A stretch of DNA of 64,000 bases, taken from the NCBI GenBank assembly GCA_905160935.1, contig CAJHZI010000431.1, forward strand, positions 1,581,501-1,645,500, given 5' to 3'. Below the pieces are notes generated by a model. The model saw only the letters and a list, made by a program, of their open reading frames with translations, was not told where the DNA came from and searched no databases. Both the position numbers and the translations under genes were made by a program. Of this stretch, positions 46,971 through 58,179 are shown piece after piece (the first letter of the stretch is position 1; each line of letters begins with the position of its first letter). This DNA comes from Enchytraeus crypticus (lineage: Eukaryota; Annelida; Clitellata; Enchytraeida; Enchytraeidae).

Positions 46971-47500
46971 ACTAAATTACGCATGCACTTCAAAGTGTTT
47001 TTCCAAGTGTTTTCTCGTCTTTAATTATAAGATAATTGCTGAACACTTCGAAGAACAATTAGTTATATCTCAGAATCTAATTCTTGGAGGTCAATCACTA
47101 TTTCGATAGATCTTTGTCTCTTCGTGAAAACTATTAACTGCAAAGTCTTCCTTGGGGCTCAATTGCTATCCATACTTATGGAGGTATAGATGTTTCCGTA
47201 GTGTACATGAAATTGAAGTAAAGAAAAGTTTAGGTTCTAGACGACTTCATATCAGACAGTCTTTTAGTTTCAGCTGTCTGCCCCGGGCTACCCTTTACTT
47301 TTATATTTCTAAAACTTCTGAAACTATAATGATGTGCCATAAAACTCGACATTAATTCATTCAGGCAACAAATCTGTGTTTGAATGTATCTTTATCGGTT
47401 ACGGTAGCAAATCGATAGCTATAAGAATTTTGAACCAATATTAAAATAAAGATATGTAACTCAATTCATCGTGACAACTTGACGTTTCATGGTTTTATAT
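46971..47500. other. No gene recognised
   Basis: No family identified. Confidence 0.5.
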
Positions 47501-47512
47501 ACCTGTATAAAT

Positions 47513-48981
47513 TAGAGATGGGAATTTTATGAATTTCCAGAGTTCGGGTTCGGTTCGGTTCGTTGAAAATGAAAGTTCGGTTCGGTTCGGGTTCGGTTAG
47601 CAGTTGACAATTTGAGTGTTCGGTTCGGTTCAGTTCGTTGAAAATGAAAGTTCGGTTCTGTTCGGGTTCGGTTCTAACAAGGGTTCGAGTTCGGTTCGGG
47701 TTCGGTTTGCTTTCCAACTAGCAAAAGTTCGATTCGAGTTCGAAATGGTTTGGTTTGGATAGTGTTGCAATTGTTTAACTTTACTTAGAATTATTATGGT
47801 TATGATAAACATGTTTAAAATGGTATGGTAAATATGCCTAAAAATTCATTAAGTCGTAATTGCTGCCACATTTTTTTACCTGGGTAAAAATATGACAGTG
47901 AAAAAAGGAGAGAAGTGGCATTTATTCCTGACATTTCTTAAGATATTGTAAGTTCACCAACAAATGTTCATAATATAGATATTTAGCTTTATTATTGTAT
48001 CTGAAATATCTCCTTGATTATAACGAGCAAATAGAATGTGTCATCAATTTTTTACCTTTTTTTGTCACTATAGGCCTATACATTAGAGACGTTTATAATT
48101 TAGTGAAAATGTCCTGGCTAAAATTTGATCCAATATTTCAGAGACAAAGTGCAATTTAATAAAATAAAAATGTCAAATAAAGATGATTTGATAAACACGT
48201 GTACTTCCATAGAAAAATGATCATAATATAAACCGTTTGATATCAACTGACCAGTAATAAGCTCAATAATTTACTCTTAGGGTTTCCAATGTGAAACTTT
48301 TAGATCAATTATGAAGTTATGAGAATAGTTATGAAATTATTGCATTGCTATGGTGCAAAATTATTTACTCCAGATAGTCTTAACACACATAGAATGTCAT
48401 ACATAATTATTTGTAAATCTGGCTGCAAAAATATTAAGGTAACACACTGCAATTAGAAAAATTCATAATTTTAAGTTAACAAGAACAAATCCACCTAGAT
48501 TGTGTCAAGCATATTCAGATTTTTATTGAATACTCTCATCACTTTTGTCTCTTTGATGTTAATCTTCATTCCATATTTCAATGCCGTATCATTCGGACTA
48601 TCCATTATCTTCTGTAGGCCCGTCTCGCTTCCCGCTACCATTCCTTTGTACTGCTACCATTTTAAAATTTTTGTCGGAACCAGCCTTACCTGAATATATG
48701 CTGTTAGATACTGAAAGACATGTAATGCAAAAACTAATATATATTTGTATTGCTCTTACTATCTTTATTTCATGTCAGGCTGGTGAAGAAGAAAGGAACT
48801 ACAAGAATTTAGTTCAGTTCGGTTTGCACGAAGTCTGGGTTCGGTTCGGGTTCGACCAGAGTCTGGGTTCGGGTTCGGTTTGGTTCGGACAGAGTCTGGG
48901 TTCGGGTTCGGTTCGGGTTCGGTCAAAATTCTAGATTTTAGGGTTCGGTTCGGTTCGGGTTCGGTTCGATTCCCATCTCTA
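47513..48981. mobile_element. Non-autonomous hAT-type DNA transposon with TTCGGG arms
   Basis: 1469 bp bounded by inverted repeats TAGAGATGGGAAT ... ATTCCCATCTCTA and flanked by a perfect 8-bp duplication GTATAAAT (47505-47512 and 48982-48989). The 8-bp duplication and short TIRs indicate the hAT superfamily. Both subterminal arms (about 47545-47735 and 48815-48970) are arrays of TTCGGGTTCGGTTCGG-type repeats, and both read TTCGGG on the plus strand, so the arms are direct, not inverted. The 1.1-kb interior is AT-rich with no transposase. The perfect duplication suggests a fairly recent insertion. Confidence 0.85.
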
Positions 48982-49160
48982 GTATAAATACATACATGCC
49001 TAAGCTATTGTTGATCATATATACACAATTTTTATACTGTATTTTATATTTATATGATAAATGAGATTCGTGATTTACAATATAAGTTGCAATAGAGACA
49101 AATATTAGTTGCAATAGATAAACAATTTTTGCATCATATTAGAACTTATTAGAATGGTAG

Positions 49161-49224
49161 AGTGCCTCTTTTCAATCAATCAATCAATAAATCAATTAAT
49201 CAATAAATCAATCAATCAATCAAT
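49161..49224. repeat. (CAAT)n array
   Basis: CAATCAAT repeats with CAATAAAT variants. It may be the tail of a minus-strand retroelement, but no body is recognisable. Confidence 0.85.
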
Positions 49225-49778
49225 CGGAATCAAATATACAAATCAATGTGTACTTGCATACAGAAACAAACTAATAGCTCCAACTTTAAATTCAGCAGAA
49301 GTATCATAGTCATTCCTTCGTAACTTTTAACAATGAACTTCAACAGCACTATGTTACTAGAATAACTTTAAAAAAAATTCATCGGTCTACTCTAAGTTAC
49401 CTTTTCCGCAAGAGTCGTTCCATGCGATCACATACGGTTATCGGATATTCTATTCGCAGCTGTCAGGAAATAAAACGATACTACGGTTTCAAGTATAGTA
49501 TAAAATATCATCCTATCCGAAGTATATAACTGACTCGACTCTAATTGCTGCGTGTAATTTATGCAGGCTATGTTCACGCTAAATAATTGCCAGAATTGTC
49601 AGCCACACGGTCCCACACCTTCCCAGTTATCCACACCTTGCCTAGCTACCCCCCACCACCATTCGAAACTCCGCGTGCTTCCCACACTGATATTACAGAT
49701 CTACTCGACAATTGTCCACCACGAAAAAGGGCTATTTTGATATTAGTTAAACCTTTCATTTTCCCAAATTTTGTAGTC

Positions 49779-49780
<2 letters not shown>
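49225..49780. other. No gene recognised
   Basis: A C-rich patch at about 49600-49700 gives an 87-codon frame running into (TA)n; not considered coding. Confidence 0.5.

Positions 49781-49783
<3 letters not shown>

Positions 49784-49849
<66 letters not shown>
49784..49849. repeat. (TA)n array
   Basis: About 66 bp of TA. Confidence 0.95.
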
Positions 49850-49852
<3 letters not shown>

Positions 49853-49945
49853 GTAATAATAATAACTTTAAAAAAATTAATAACAATAAACGTTTAACGT
49901 CTGCTTTCTCATCTAGGAATGATGTCAGGGACGTCACTGTTGTGA
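49850..49945 (-). mobile_element. Retroelement 3' tail with (TTA)n end
   Basis: Plus-strand order is AATAATAATAAC, AAACGTTTAACGTCTGCTTT, CTCATCTAGGAATGATGTCA, GGGACGTCACT: the reverse of the tail at 55088. Confidence 0.65.
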
Positions 49946-50200
49946 CCGTATACAATTTTATTGTATTACATGATGTCCTCTGTTGAATTGATCATATTTC
50001 TTTAAACTTTTATATTAGTATATTTTTTTACTGTTGCATATTGTATAGGGTCCAATCTTCGGTGAGCAAATTATTGCGTAAAACATTGAATTACAATTCT
50101 TTTCTATGACCCCGAAATTTCAACAAACGGTTGAACGAAAGCAAAAGAGACAGAGACCAATAAGAATAATATGATTTAAGGAGCATTCGATCAATAAGCT
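49946..50200. other. No gene recognised
   Basis: AT-rich spacer. Confidence 0.5.
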
Positions 50201-50205
50201 TCTTC

Positions 50206-50395
50206 AGGGCACTGCCAAGTGGCAGGTTCAAGGTAAATATTCATACTCAAAGTCTGTTTTCTCGCTCCATAAGAGCACTCCTTAGAACAACAAGTTAATC
50301 CCTTCACAATGTATATACCTTATCCATACCTTATGTAGCCTATAGCTTAGGAAAATATGGCTTCTGACGTGGTTTCCAGTTGCCTTCCTCAATAA
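50206..50395 (-). mobile_element. SINE family D copy (head missing)
   Basis: GGGCACTGCCAAGTGGCAGG, TCAAGGTAAATATTCATACT, CTCGCTCCATAAGAGCACTC, ATGTAGCCTATAGCTTAGGA and GGCTTCTGACGTGGTTTCC. Confidence 0.75.
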
Positions 50396-50487
50396 GCTAT
50401 TTACCGAAAATTGGAAATATAAAAAATCTTAAATTTGCCAATATAGATGGGTATGCATTTCAATGCAGGAGATTGGAGAGTGAGGGA

Positions 50488-50532
50488 AAGAGAGAGAATG
50501 AGAGAGAGAAAGAGATGAATAGATACAGAGAA

Positions 50533-50598
<66 letters not shown>
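50488..50598. repeat. GA-rich then (TA)n microsatellite
   Basis: GAGAGA run followed by about 63 bp of TA. Confidence 0.95.
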
Positions 50599-50600
<2 letters not shown>

Positions 50601-51240
50601 TTGTTTCAGCATCAACACCAAATCACTGACAAATACAAATAGAAATAAACATTTAAATGAAGTAAAATAAAACATTCCAAGAAACGCAGGGTATCAAAAA
50701 TTCTGTAAACACTAGAACAACGGCCGTCAGGGAAGATGATACACATCTTATCTAACTGACCACCGTCTATAACTATAATAATGTCATGTACAATGCAAAA
50801 TCAAAATCTGGGAAAGATAGACATGGATATGCTAGAGATAGAGAAAGAATGAAGGACAATGAGTGTCAAAAAGAGATATAAAGTAAAGAGTAGGCCTACA
50901 AGTTCGTAGGCTGAGACATTTGTTAACAGGTTTCCTTCTTATTACCTGCTGTCTTCTGGTGAGTTGGTCATGTTTAATAAATCTTGCAACAAAATGCTTT
51001 TTGTCATAACATGTTACTGGTTTTTCAGATTCCTTTGGAAACAGCTTAACTGCTTAAGGCCAGCACTAATTTATAAGATTGTCATTGGCCTTATTGTGCA
51101 ATGAAGACGTCAACTGCGATTTTAATCAAAGTGGAACTTTTTTAATGATGAGTCAAAGGGGTGCAAACTATTATTCCCTGATTATCACTAATTGCTCCAT
51201 TAGTTCCTTTACATAATTATTGATTAATGCAATGGTATAC
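50599..51240. other. No gene recognised
   Basis: No family identified. Confidence 0.5.
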
Positions 51241-51244
51241 TGTC

Positions 51245-51310
51245 GTGTTCTAGAGTACTGCTAATTAACCTCAAGTCCACGGCACACATTCGTACTCACA
51301 GTCTGCTTTT
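51245..51310 (-). mobile_element. Short SINE D fragment
   Basis: AGAGTACTGCTAATTAACCT and ATTCGTACTCACAGTCTGCT correspond to the D 3' end. Confidence 0.4.
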
Positions 51311-51365
51311 AGGCGCCATAAACAGCTTGAAACAGATTTAGTAAAAACTATGTAAAAAGTTAATG

Positions 51366-51484
51366 TTAAAGTCGGTTTCCTCACTAGAAAGCGATGTCAG
51401 TGACGGGTAGGCCCAGGATTTGAAACCGCACACACTGATCTGCGGTCGAATATCTTACAGAGATTGCCACAGGCTCAAGCCAAC
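51366..51484 (-). mobile_element. tRNA-like SINE, family A
   Basis: Plus-strand AATGTTAAAGTCGGTTTCCT, CACTAGAAAGCGATGTCAGT, GACGGGTAGGCCCAGGATTT (reverse B box) and CTGATCTGCGGTCGAATATC. Confidence 0.8.
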
Positions 51485-51850
51485 AATGTTCAACAAATTA
51501 ATCGGTTCAAAAAAGATTTACTAACACACTAATATTGACTGAAGCTTAGTAAAACTTGGTTTTTTTGGTGGAAAATATTCAATACAACATATACACTATA
51601 CATAAATAATTATTTAAATTAAATGAAACCCAGATTCAAGTTCTAATTCTTCAGAGCCAGGAGGTTTCCTCAAATTAACAATACTGGTACTTGAAATTTG
51701 AAATTTTAGGATACACTTCCATTGGGGAAATGACACTTCAGGTTCCCATGACTTTCTTCAGCCCGTTACTTGAAAACCAATTGAATACTTTTACAACAGC
51801 CATTATTATTACATGCAATTATTGAAGCTTTATAAATTCATTTATTTATT

Positions 51851-51917
51851 GACGTCACTGACATCTTCCTTATGAGAGAAAATGGACGTTAAACCTATAT
51901 TATTATTATTATTATAT
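51851..51917 (+). mobile_element. Retroelement 3' tail with (TTA)n end
   Basis: TGACGTCACTGACATCTTCC, TTATGAGAGAAAATGGACGT, TAAACC, then ATTATTATT. Confidence 0.65.
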
Positions 51918-52350
51918 ATGTTTATTTATTTATACTTATTTCTTTCTTAGTTATATTCAGGCACAATAAGCGCATGCTTGACCATGTATGTTAGAAACAG
52001 TGTAGCAGATAAAGCCCAGTTAAAAGAAAAAAACTGCTGAGAAAATAAAAAGCGGCACCCAAAAAACCTCGTGAGCAGATTAGAAATTTCATTTATGCTG
52101 GTATTGAATTGTAATCTGTATTGAAGTAGAAGAACATTGAAGACCAGTTTCTAACAGTGTTTAATTATTTAACAACATGTTATCGTTACTGACAAACTTG
52201 ATTTATACCGTTGTTGTTGTTTTTACATTCTAGTAAGGCGAAAAAATCTTCGTCAACATTTTTATGTGGTCTTGTATAAAACATTCTAAGTACGTCTATT
52301 ATTCTCCGAGGAATAGTAGTCTCTAAGCTACGTTTATGTTGAACAATGAT
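51918..52350. other. No gene recognised
   Basis: AT-rich spacer. Confidence 0.5.
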
Positions 52351-52352
52351 GT

Positions 52353-52440
52353 GATTGACGTCACTGACATTGCCTTATGTCGGGAACACGGGCTCTAAAT
52401 ACTATTGATTGCTTGATTGATTGATTGGTTGGTTGATTAT
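52353..52440 (+). mobile_element. LINE-like tail with (ATTG)n end
   Basis: TGACGTCACTGACATTGCCT, TATGTCGGGAACACGGGCTC, then TTGATTGATTGATTGG. Confidence 0.65.
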
Positions 52441-52727
52441 ATAGACCTTTTTAACTACTGATGGCGAGGATGAGCGATTGATGATAATTGATGATGATGA
52501 TGATGGTGGTGATAATGATAATATTGATAATGATTAAAGTTGAGAGAGTTAGATAATCTTGATGACATCTATAGTAAAAGATTACTCCATTGCAAAAAAA
52601 TATGTGCTTAATAATATACTCAGGGTTTCATCGGTAAAAAGTTGGGAATTTCCTTGCACAGTTTGAAAATATCAAAATCTAAGATTTAGAATTGATTTCC
52701 CTGCATTAACTTAGAGGAATACATGTA

Positions 52728-53522
52728 CACTGTGAGTCATAAAAAAACATGTGCGGCGCAATATTTCGAGCACAACTTTGACAATTGTGAACCGATTTTG
52801 AAAATATTTTCAGAATTATAAAGAAGAAGAAAAGTAATAATCTTAAATCTAGTGTTTGTGACACTTCTGGTTTATTTTAGGCAATAAGAGACGATTTTAC
52901 AAACATAGTCTGTTTTTGTTGAAATTTTAAAATGGTCGTTACTAATGAAGATAACCTGCTCATAAAAAACTTGTACCTCTTAAAGGGTGATGGTGCACAC
53001 TGGTTGATTGTCAAATTTCCAACAAAAAATTGATGCTGGAGGGCTAGATTGCTTAGTAGAGAAATTACTCCGAAAAGAAGAAAATAAATAACGTGGACGA
53101 GTTGAAGCAACGCCTGGTGGACGTTTGGCAAGACATGCAGCAATCTGTCATTGACAACGCAAAAGATAAGTAGCGCAAGCATCTCTGTGCTTGTATTCGC
53201 GCCAAAGGAGGACATTTTGAGCATATGTTTTGACAGTTAACAGTAGCTGTATGACACTGTTTGTTTCGTGTGTTTCATTGTTAGTTCCACTGGATTTGTA
53301 AACATTCTGTAGTGATTGATTTACTTAAACTGAATATTTTCAGTCGCGCATATTTTCAAGCACTGCTTCAAACGCAAAAATAACAGTTAACAGAGTCACT
53401 CAATGACATTTTATAGCAAATGCTTTCCTGATTATACCCATGCAAGAAGTTACAAAATCGGTTCACTAATATAAAAGTTATGGGTGTGAGACTGCGCACA
53501 TGTTTTTTTTTGACTCACAGTG
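52728..53522 (+). mobile_element. Decayed Tc1/mariner-type DNA transposon
   Basis: 795 bp flanked by TA. Outer ends CACTGTGAGTCA ... TGACTCACAGTG are perfect inverted repeats. Similarity continues imperfectly inward for about 75 bp, with a second conserved block GTGAACCGATTTTG (about 52788) mirrored near 53455. The interior carries a transposase remnant. Confidence 0.85.
52985..53230 (+). pseudogene. Tc1/mariner transposase C-terminal remnant
   Basis: The frame beginning near 53093 reads VDELKQRLVDVWQDMQQSVI, then an in-frame TAG, then CIRAKGGHFEHMF and a stop. This is the usual C-terminus of Tc3/mariner-like transposases. An upstream piece (DGAHWLIVKF, about 52988) fits the catalytic-domain region around QQDGAP.HW, but the following DPLD-type segment is deleted. 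Stops and frameshifts make it inactive. Confidence 0.8.
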
Positions 53523-53523
53523 T

Positions 53524-53710
53524 ATATTCCTTATATTAACTTAGAGGAATACATGTATATTCCTTATATTAACTTAGAAGAATATATTTCTCAAATAATC
53601 AGAAATTCATAGTTTGTAAAATGACAAAGTCAAAGATTTAGATTTTATTTCCAATTTATTTTCAAGCATTCACTTATTTAGGGGAATATATTTCTCAAAT
53701 CATCAGAACT
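53524..53710. repeat. Imperfect tandem repeat flanking the mariner copy
   Basis: Units containing ATTAACTTAGAGGAATACAT recur at 52705 (left of the mariner), 53535, 53568 (variant) and about 53672 (variant). The transposon therefore split a pre-existing array. Confidence 0.7.
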
Positions 53711-53764
53711 TCAGACTAATCTCATGCACATAACTTCATCTTATCAATTATTTAACGGATTACC

Positions 53765-53870
53765 ATTACCTTGGTCAGGACACCCCTTTATCATCCCTAT
53801 GACACATTACCCCTTTTATCACACTTATCACACCTCTATATCACCCCTTATTACCCCTATCATACGGTTT
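53765..53870. repeat. Degenerate CCCCTTATCA-type repeat
   Basis: About ten loose 10-13 bp units of CCCTTTTATCACAC and TATCACCCCTTATTACC. Confidence 0.6.
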
Positions 53871-54180
53871 TATCGCGATATCACTCACTCCTTTATAACC
53901 TCTATCGGACTTCTTTATGGCCGTCTTATGACATAATATTGAGAGAAACGCTTGATAGTTAGGATACTTGATATTATATCATCGGAAGAGCGTTGAACAG
54001 TGTCAACACAATCTAATAATCTATAGACCGTATAGATTACTTTTAATGTAACAAATTTAATTTGATGATTGTTACTGATTGAATTTACGATTAAAAAACT
54101 ATTTAGCATAAAATAATTTAATTAAGGTAAAATAATAACATCTAGTATGAAAATAAAAGCTGGAAACGATTAGTACAGCA
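53871..54180. other. No gene recognised
   Basis: AT-rich spacer. Confidence 0.5.
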
Positions 54181-54185
54181 CTATT

Positions 54186-54320
54186 GGCTGGAGCAGTGGC
54201 GATGTCTGTAAGATATTTAACCGCGGATCAGTATGTGCGCGGTTCAAATCAAGGGTTCGCCCGTCTCTGACATGACTTTCGAGTGAGGAAACTGGCGTTA
54301 CTTTACCAGCTATTACTAAA
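54186..54320 (+). mobile_element. tRNA-like SINE, family A
   Basis: GGCTGGAGCAGTGGCGATGT, AACCGCGGATCAGTATGTGC, B box GCGGTTCAAATCAAGGG, then TCGAGTGAGGAAACTGGCGT. Well preserved. Confidence 0.85.
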
Positions 54321-54650
54321 GATGTTAATTTACCTATTTTTATATTATCTGTATATTTGTCTATGCAGTATAAGAATGCTCTACCAGTGTTTCACGATCA
54401 TGTACGAGCATGGGTGCAATATAAAACGATAGCACAACAATTATGAGAGACTTCGTAATCCTCATTGACGTCGCGATACTAGAGTTGTAGGGCAAAGTTG
54501 TGAAATACCGCAAGAACGCAGATGTGTCATAATTCAACATCAATAAATAGGACAAATGTCGCTTACGGTTACTTAAAACGTTTTCTGAGGATAGTTTTGT
54601 GTATTCTCTCTTTCTAATTAACTATAGAGATAGAAATATTTAGAGATAGA
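54321..54650. other. No gene recognised
   Basis: AT-rich spacer. Confidence 0.5.
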
Positions 54651-54654
54651 GTTA

Positions 54655-54657
54655 GAG

Positions 54658-54714
<57 letters not shown>

Positions 54715-54900
54715 CGAGAGCGAGAGAGAGATAGAGAGAAATAAAGAAAGAGTGATGGAGAGTTTGAGCTTGATATATTGAAAGATACTAAAGAGAGTAA
54801 ATGCAAATGAAAGATAGAGAGAATGACTAAGTAGGAAAGAGAAAGACAGAGAGACAGACGAATAAAGAGAAATGGGATGAAGAGAGATTGAGTAAGTGAA
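54655..54900. repeat. GA-rich microsatellite, decaying downstream
   Basis: Pure GA to about 54705, then increasingly interrupted purine-rich sequence. Confidence 0.9.
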
Positions 54901-55087
54901 AATAGAGATAAAGTTTCATTTCTCTCCTCAGTGTCTGTTTTTACTTTATTGCCCCTTGCGAAATTTGAACAGTTTTATGTTGGTTTATTAACATATTTCC
55001 CATATTCTTCACCAGTTAGACTTATCTCACGCTCCTAGCCTGTAAAATAGCAGATCCACTGTCCACGGTCAATGGTCAGATTCGCCC

Positions 55088-55146
55088 TGACGTCCCTGAC
55101 ATCATCCCTGGATGAGGAAACGGAAGCTAAACCTTTATTATTATTG
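55088..55146 (+). mobile_element. Retroelement 3' tail with (TTA)n end
   Basis: CTGACGTCCCTGACATCATC, CCTGGATGAGGAAACGGAAG, CTAAACC, then TTATTATTATT. Confidence 0.7.
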
Positions 55147-55670
55147 TAATTTTCATGTCCGCATTCTAAATCCTATCTACCTAGATGTTGATCAAACGGG
55201 CAAATTCTTAACAATTCCTCAATATGGCCCTCTAACATAGACTATTAAGACTTACTGGCCCCAGTTTTGCCTCTAATAAATAAACATTTATATCAATCTC
55301 TAAGAAAGGAACGTTGCTAAGGAAATTATGCGTTCTCAACTATATTTTCTTTGTTTCTTGACTGATAAAATCTTAGCCCTCGTTTATAATCACCCAAATG
55401 GTTGGTCCATAACTCCGCCCGAATATACATGTATCTTTGTCAGAATTGTATATGGCAGGAGTGCACAACCTCGATGGACCGAAGGGCCAATTTATTTTTT
55501 GTACAGCAGTCGCCACAGCAGGGCCACTCAATTTTTCGGGGGGGGGGCGAAGTAAAGGTTGTGGGGGGAGGTTTAAATTGTGGGTGGGTGCATGCGTTGA
55601 AATGCGACAATGTGCTATACTAATAGATATATAATGTTAAACACACTCACACGAAACACAAACAACACAC

Positions 55671-55671
<1 letters not shown>

Positions 55672-55729
<58 letters not shown>
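55672..55729. repeat. (TA)n array inside the hAT element
   Basis: About 58 bp of TA, followed by ACACAC. Confidence 0.95.
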
Positions 55730-55735
<6 letters not shown>

Positions 55736-56059
55736 GGGTGAGTAAAAAATATGACAACACCTGCAAAAAGTGTGACTGTCTCCGGCTATTATTAATATTT
55801 TCAAATCAAACATTTATCAATTACTAGAGGACTAATTGGTGATAGGGTGGCCAATTTTCATCCATTTTAGTACATAGATTGACCAGCTATGCAAATTTCA
55901 GCGGAGCAACCTCACATTTTTGAATGTACTGTAAATAAAATTTTTATCTAATTTAATTTTTTATTTTGGCCCTGAAAAGGGTCGTTGTGGTTAAACAGAA
56001 AGAACCAGTTGCCTATTATAGTAGGCGCATTATCGCTTGTTACACCAGTCAATTTTCGG

Positions 56060-56480
56060 TCAAGGCAACTTCAGTACATAGATTATTGGCAAGACATGAT
56101 TAAATATTAAAAGCCCAGTAGTTTGGCCGTGAAGTGAAGCAAGTCTAGTCAACTGCTGAGTTGTCTCGATTTTTTCATCAATTCCGCGGATGAACAGAAG
56201 CATTTGTGCAGTGTTATTCACATCAGTGCTTTCGTCCAAGGCAATTGCGAAGTACTGAAAAGACTTTGCTCGTTCTGTTGGCTGTAGTTTTATATCATTT
56301 GGGATATCAGATATTCTTCTTTGACTTGTCATACGAGCCAGCGGGACGTTGATAAAGGTACTTTTCTTTTGAGGACAAACTTAATCACAAACGGCCAAAA
56401 TGCATTGTTTTACAAATCCGCCGTCGGTGAATGACTTCGATGAGGATGCAATCAGGCGAGCTACTGGCCATGGATGTGTT
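56060..56480 (-). pseudogene. hAT transposase fragment
   Basis: The minus frame from 56332 contains MTSQRRISDIPNDI, then YFAIALDESTDVNNTAQML and LFIRGIDEKIETTQQL. The ALDESTD...TAQL.IFIRG pattern is characteristic of the hAT transposase catalytic region also found in domesticated GTF2IRD2/SCAND3-type proteins. Upstream, with a frameshift, SSSKSFTDGGFVKQCI extends the match. Only about 130 codons remain. Confidence 0.8.
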
Positions 56481-56746
56481 TGAATTGCAAGAAACATTAT
56501 ACGTCTCAATAGTTTTGTACAATGTAGCATGACATATAAGCACAATAAATAAGCTGATTAGAGTGTGATTAATGTAAAAATATTGTTTTGCTCAACTTCA
56601 ATTCACAAGATATATCTTCTATTAACAAAATTTTCAACTTATAGAATTGCCTCGGCGGGCCGCACGCATAGGGTCGGCGGGCCGCATGCGACCCGCGGGC
56701 ACGTGTTGTGCACCCCTGGTGTATGGTATTCTGGATGAATGAATAA

Positions 56747-56749
<3 letters not shown>

Positions 56750-56810
<61 letters not shown>
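56750..56810. repeat. (TA)n array
   Basis: About 60 bp of TA, 30 bp from the right end of the hAT element. Confidence 0.95.
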
Positions 56811-56816
<6 letters not shown>

Positions 56817-57250
56817 AATTGTATATAGCAACAAAAGTTTCATAAATGCAAAAGCACAGTATAATCCGTTGCATCTAATTTCAAACCATCTGAGTGACGC
56901 ATCAGATTCTCAATGATATATTTAAAAATTGAACGTCTACGCTCTAGAGTGTCATTTTCAGATTAAACATTGGATATTTATTGCTCGTTTGAGACAGAAT
57001 AAATCAGACAATGAGGCGGGAGACATAGCAGATTTAAATATTCCATTAATTGAATCAATACAATGGGAAAAATATATTAATAGTATAATTTACTATACTT
57101 TGTTCTTTATGTAAAGATAAGTAAAGATAAATTAGCCATTTTGGTTGTAAAGCAATAAAATTTTCGATACAGCTGGTATGCTCATGTCTATTGACTTTAT
57201 GATGTCCTTGGCTTTTGTCAAATTTAGTCATATAGCTGCAACATCTCTCT
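56811..57250. other. No gene recognised
   Basis: AT-rich spacer. Confidence 0.5.
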
Positions 57251-57254
57251 CTAT

Positions 57255-57295
57255 CTAGTGCTCTGCCAAGTAACAGGTCCAAGGTACACATTGGT
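57255..57295 (-). mobile_element. SINE D/C 3'-end fragment
   Basis: ATCTAGTGCTCTGCCAAGTA, ACAGGTCCAAGGTACACATT. Confidence 0.5.
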
Positions 57296-58175
57296 GCAAA
57301 AAAGTTTTAAACTTTTTAAAAACCAAAATTCGTCAACGCAGATTCTAAGGAGTCATTATTAGTCATTTTGGCAATTTCCTCTATGCAATATCGACAACCC
57401 CAGAGATCAACATCGTCAAATGAAGAAAACCTGTTGTTGCTAGGAATTATCTTCCTGAAAAGAATATATACATCTTTAGAGCGATTTGTCTTCGAACGTT
57501 ATCTTAGGGTGGATGCACAAGTAACTCTATTCCACCGTCTCTTTTCAAACAAGTCGACTAAAAAGCGGAAATAAAGAGATTTTTAGCTACAGAGAATTTT
57601 TTAAATCCTTAAATGAACACTGATGTCTTTTAAAGGGTTTGCAAAGTTCACTGAGCTGTAGTCTAAATGATATGAAATTCTCACCCATTGGGACTGCGGG
57701 CTCTTTGAGACTAATTCAACCGTAAATTGTGCTTGTTGTTTAATTTATTTTTAATGCATGTGTGTAGCCATACTTTCAATAACGGGGGAGACATGTAGGG
57801 TTTATATCTCATTTGTGGTCCTCTGTCTCCGTGTCCTTCTCTATTCGTACCATCACATTTGTTTATATTTATTTGTTGCGACCTATGACTAGCTGGTTTT
57901 TGCCTAAAGCTTTGCGATACGGATTTTAGTTTCACGTATTATTGGTGGTAATCTATGGTAGTTCTGCAGCAATCAAAGTGAAAAATACTGCAAAATGAAA
58001 GTATTTATTGAAAGTAAATACCTATTTTTGAAGTAATAAAAAATGTGCAAAGGCAGCGACTATACATATACAAAGTTAAGATATCTAATGCAAATATAAT
58101 TGTTAAAAATGTAATAGTTAAAAAAGTCATAGTTAAAAAGAAAATATAATATCGAACACATATTTACTATAAATC
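57296..58175. other. No gene recognised
   Basis: A 68-codon frame (57368-57574) ending SNKSTKKRK is not supported by motifs or splice signals. Confidence 0.45.
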
Positions 58176-58179
58176 ATTA

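Larger units (their letters stand above)
55456..56718 (-). mobile_element. Decayed hAT-type DNA transposon with transposase remnant
   Basis: 1263 bp. The left end CAGGAGTGCACAAC and right end GTTGTGCACCCCTG form inverted repeats. Flanking 8-mers GTATATGG (55448-55455) and GTGTATGG (56719-56726) match 7/8, as expected for an aged hAT target duplication. The GC-rich right end (GGCGGGCCGCATGCGACC) is typical of several animal hAT families. A (TA)n array has expanded inside (55672-55729). Confidence 0.85.

Noticed and set aside
48581..48934. 117-codon frame inside the hAT element as a possible transposase
   Set aside because: The second half is translation of the TTCGGG arm and the first half has no transposase motif.
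54186..54265. Functional tRNA gene (good B box, GCGGATCAG arm)
   Set aside because: No acceptor-stem pairing was seen, and nearly identical copies with a retroelement tail occur about ten times, so it is a SINE head.
57368..57574. 68-codon frame with a basic C-terminus
   Set aside because: Short, background composition, no homologous motif and no splice context.
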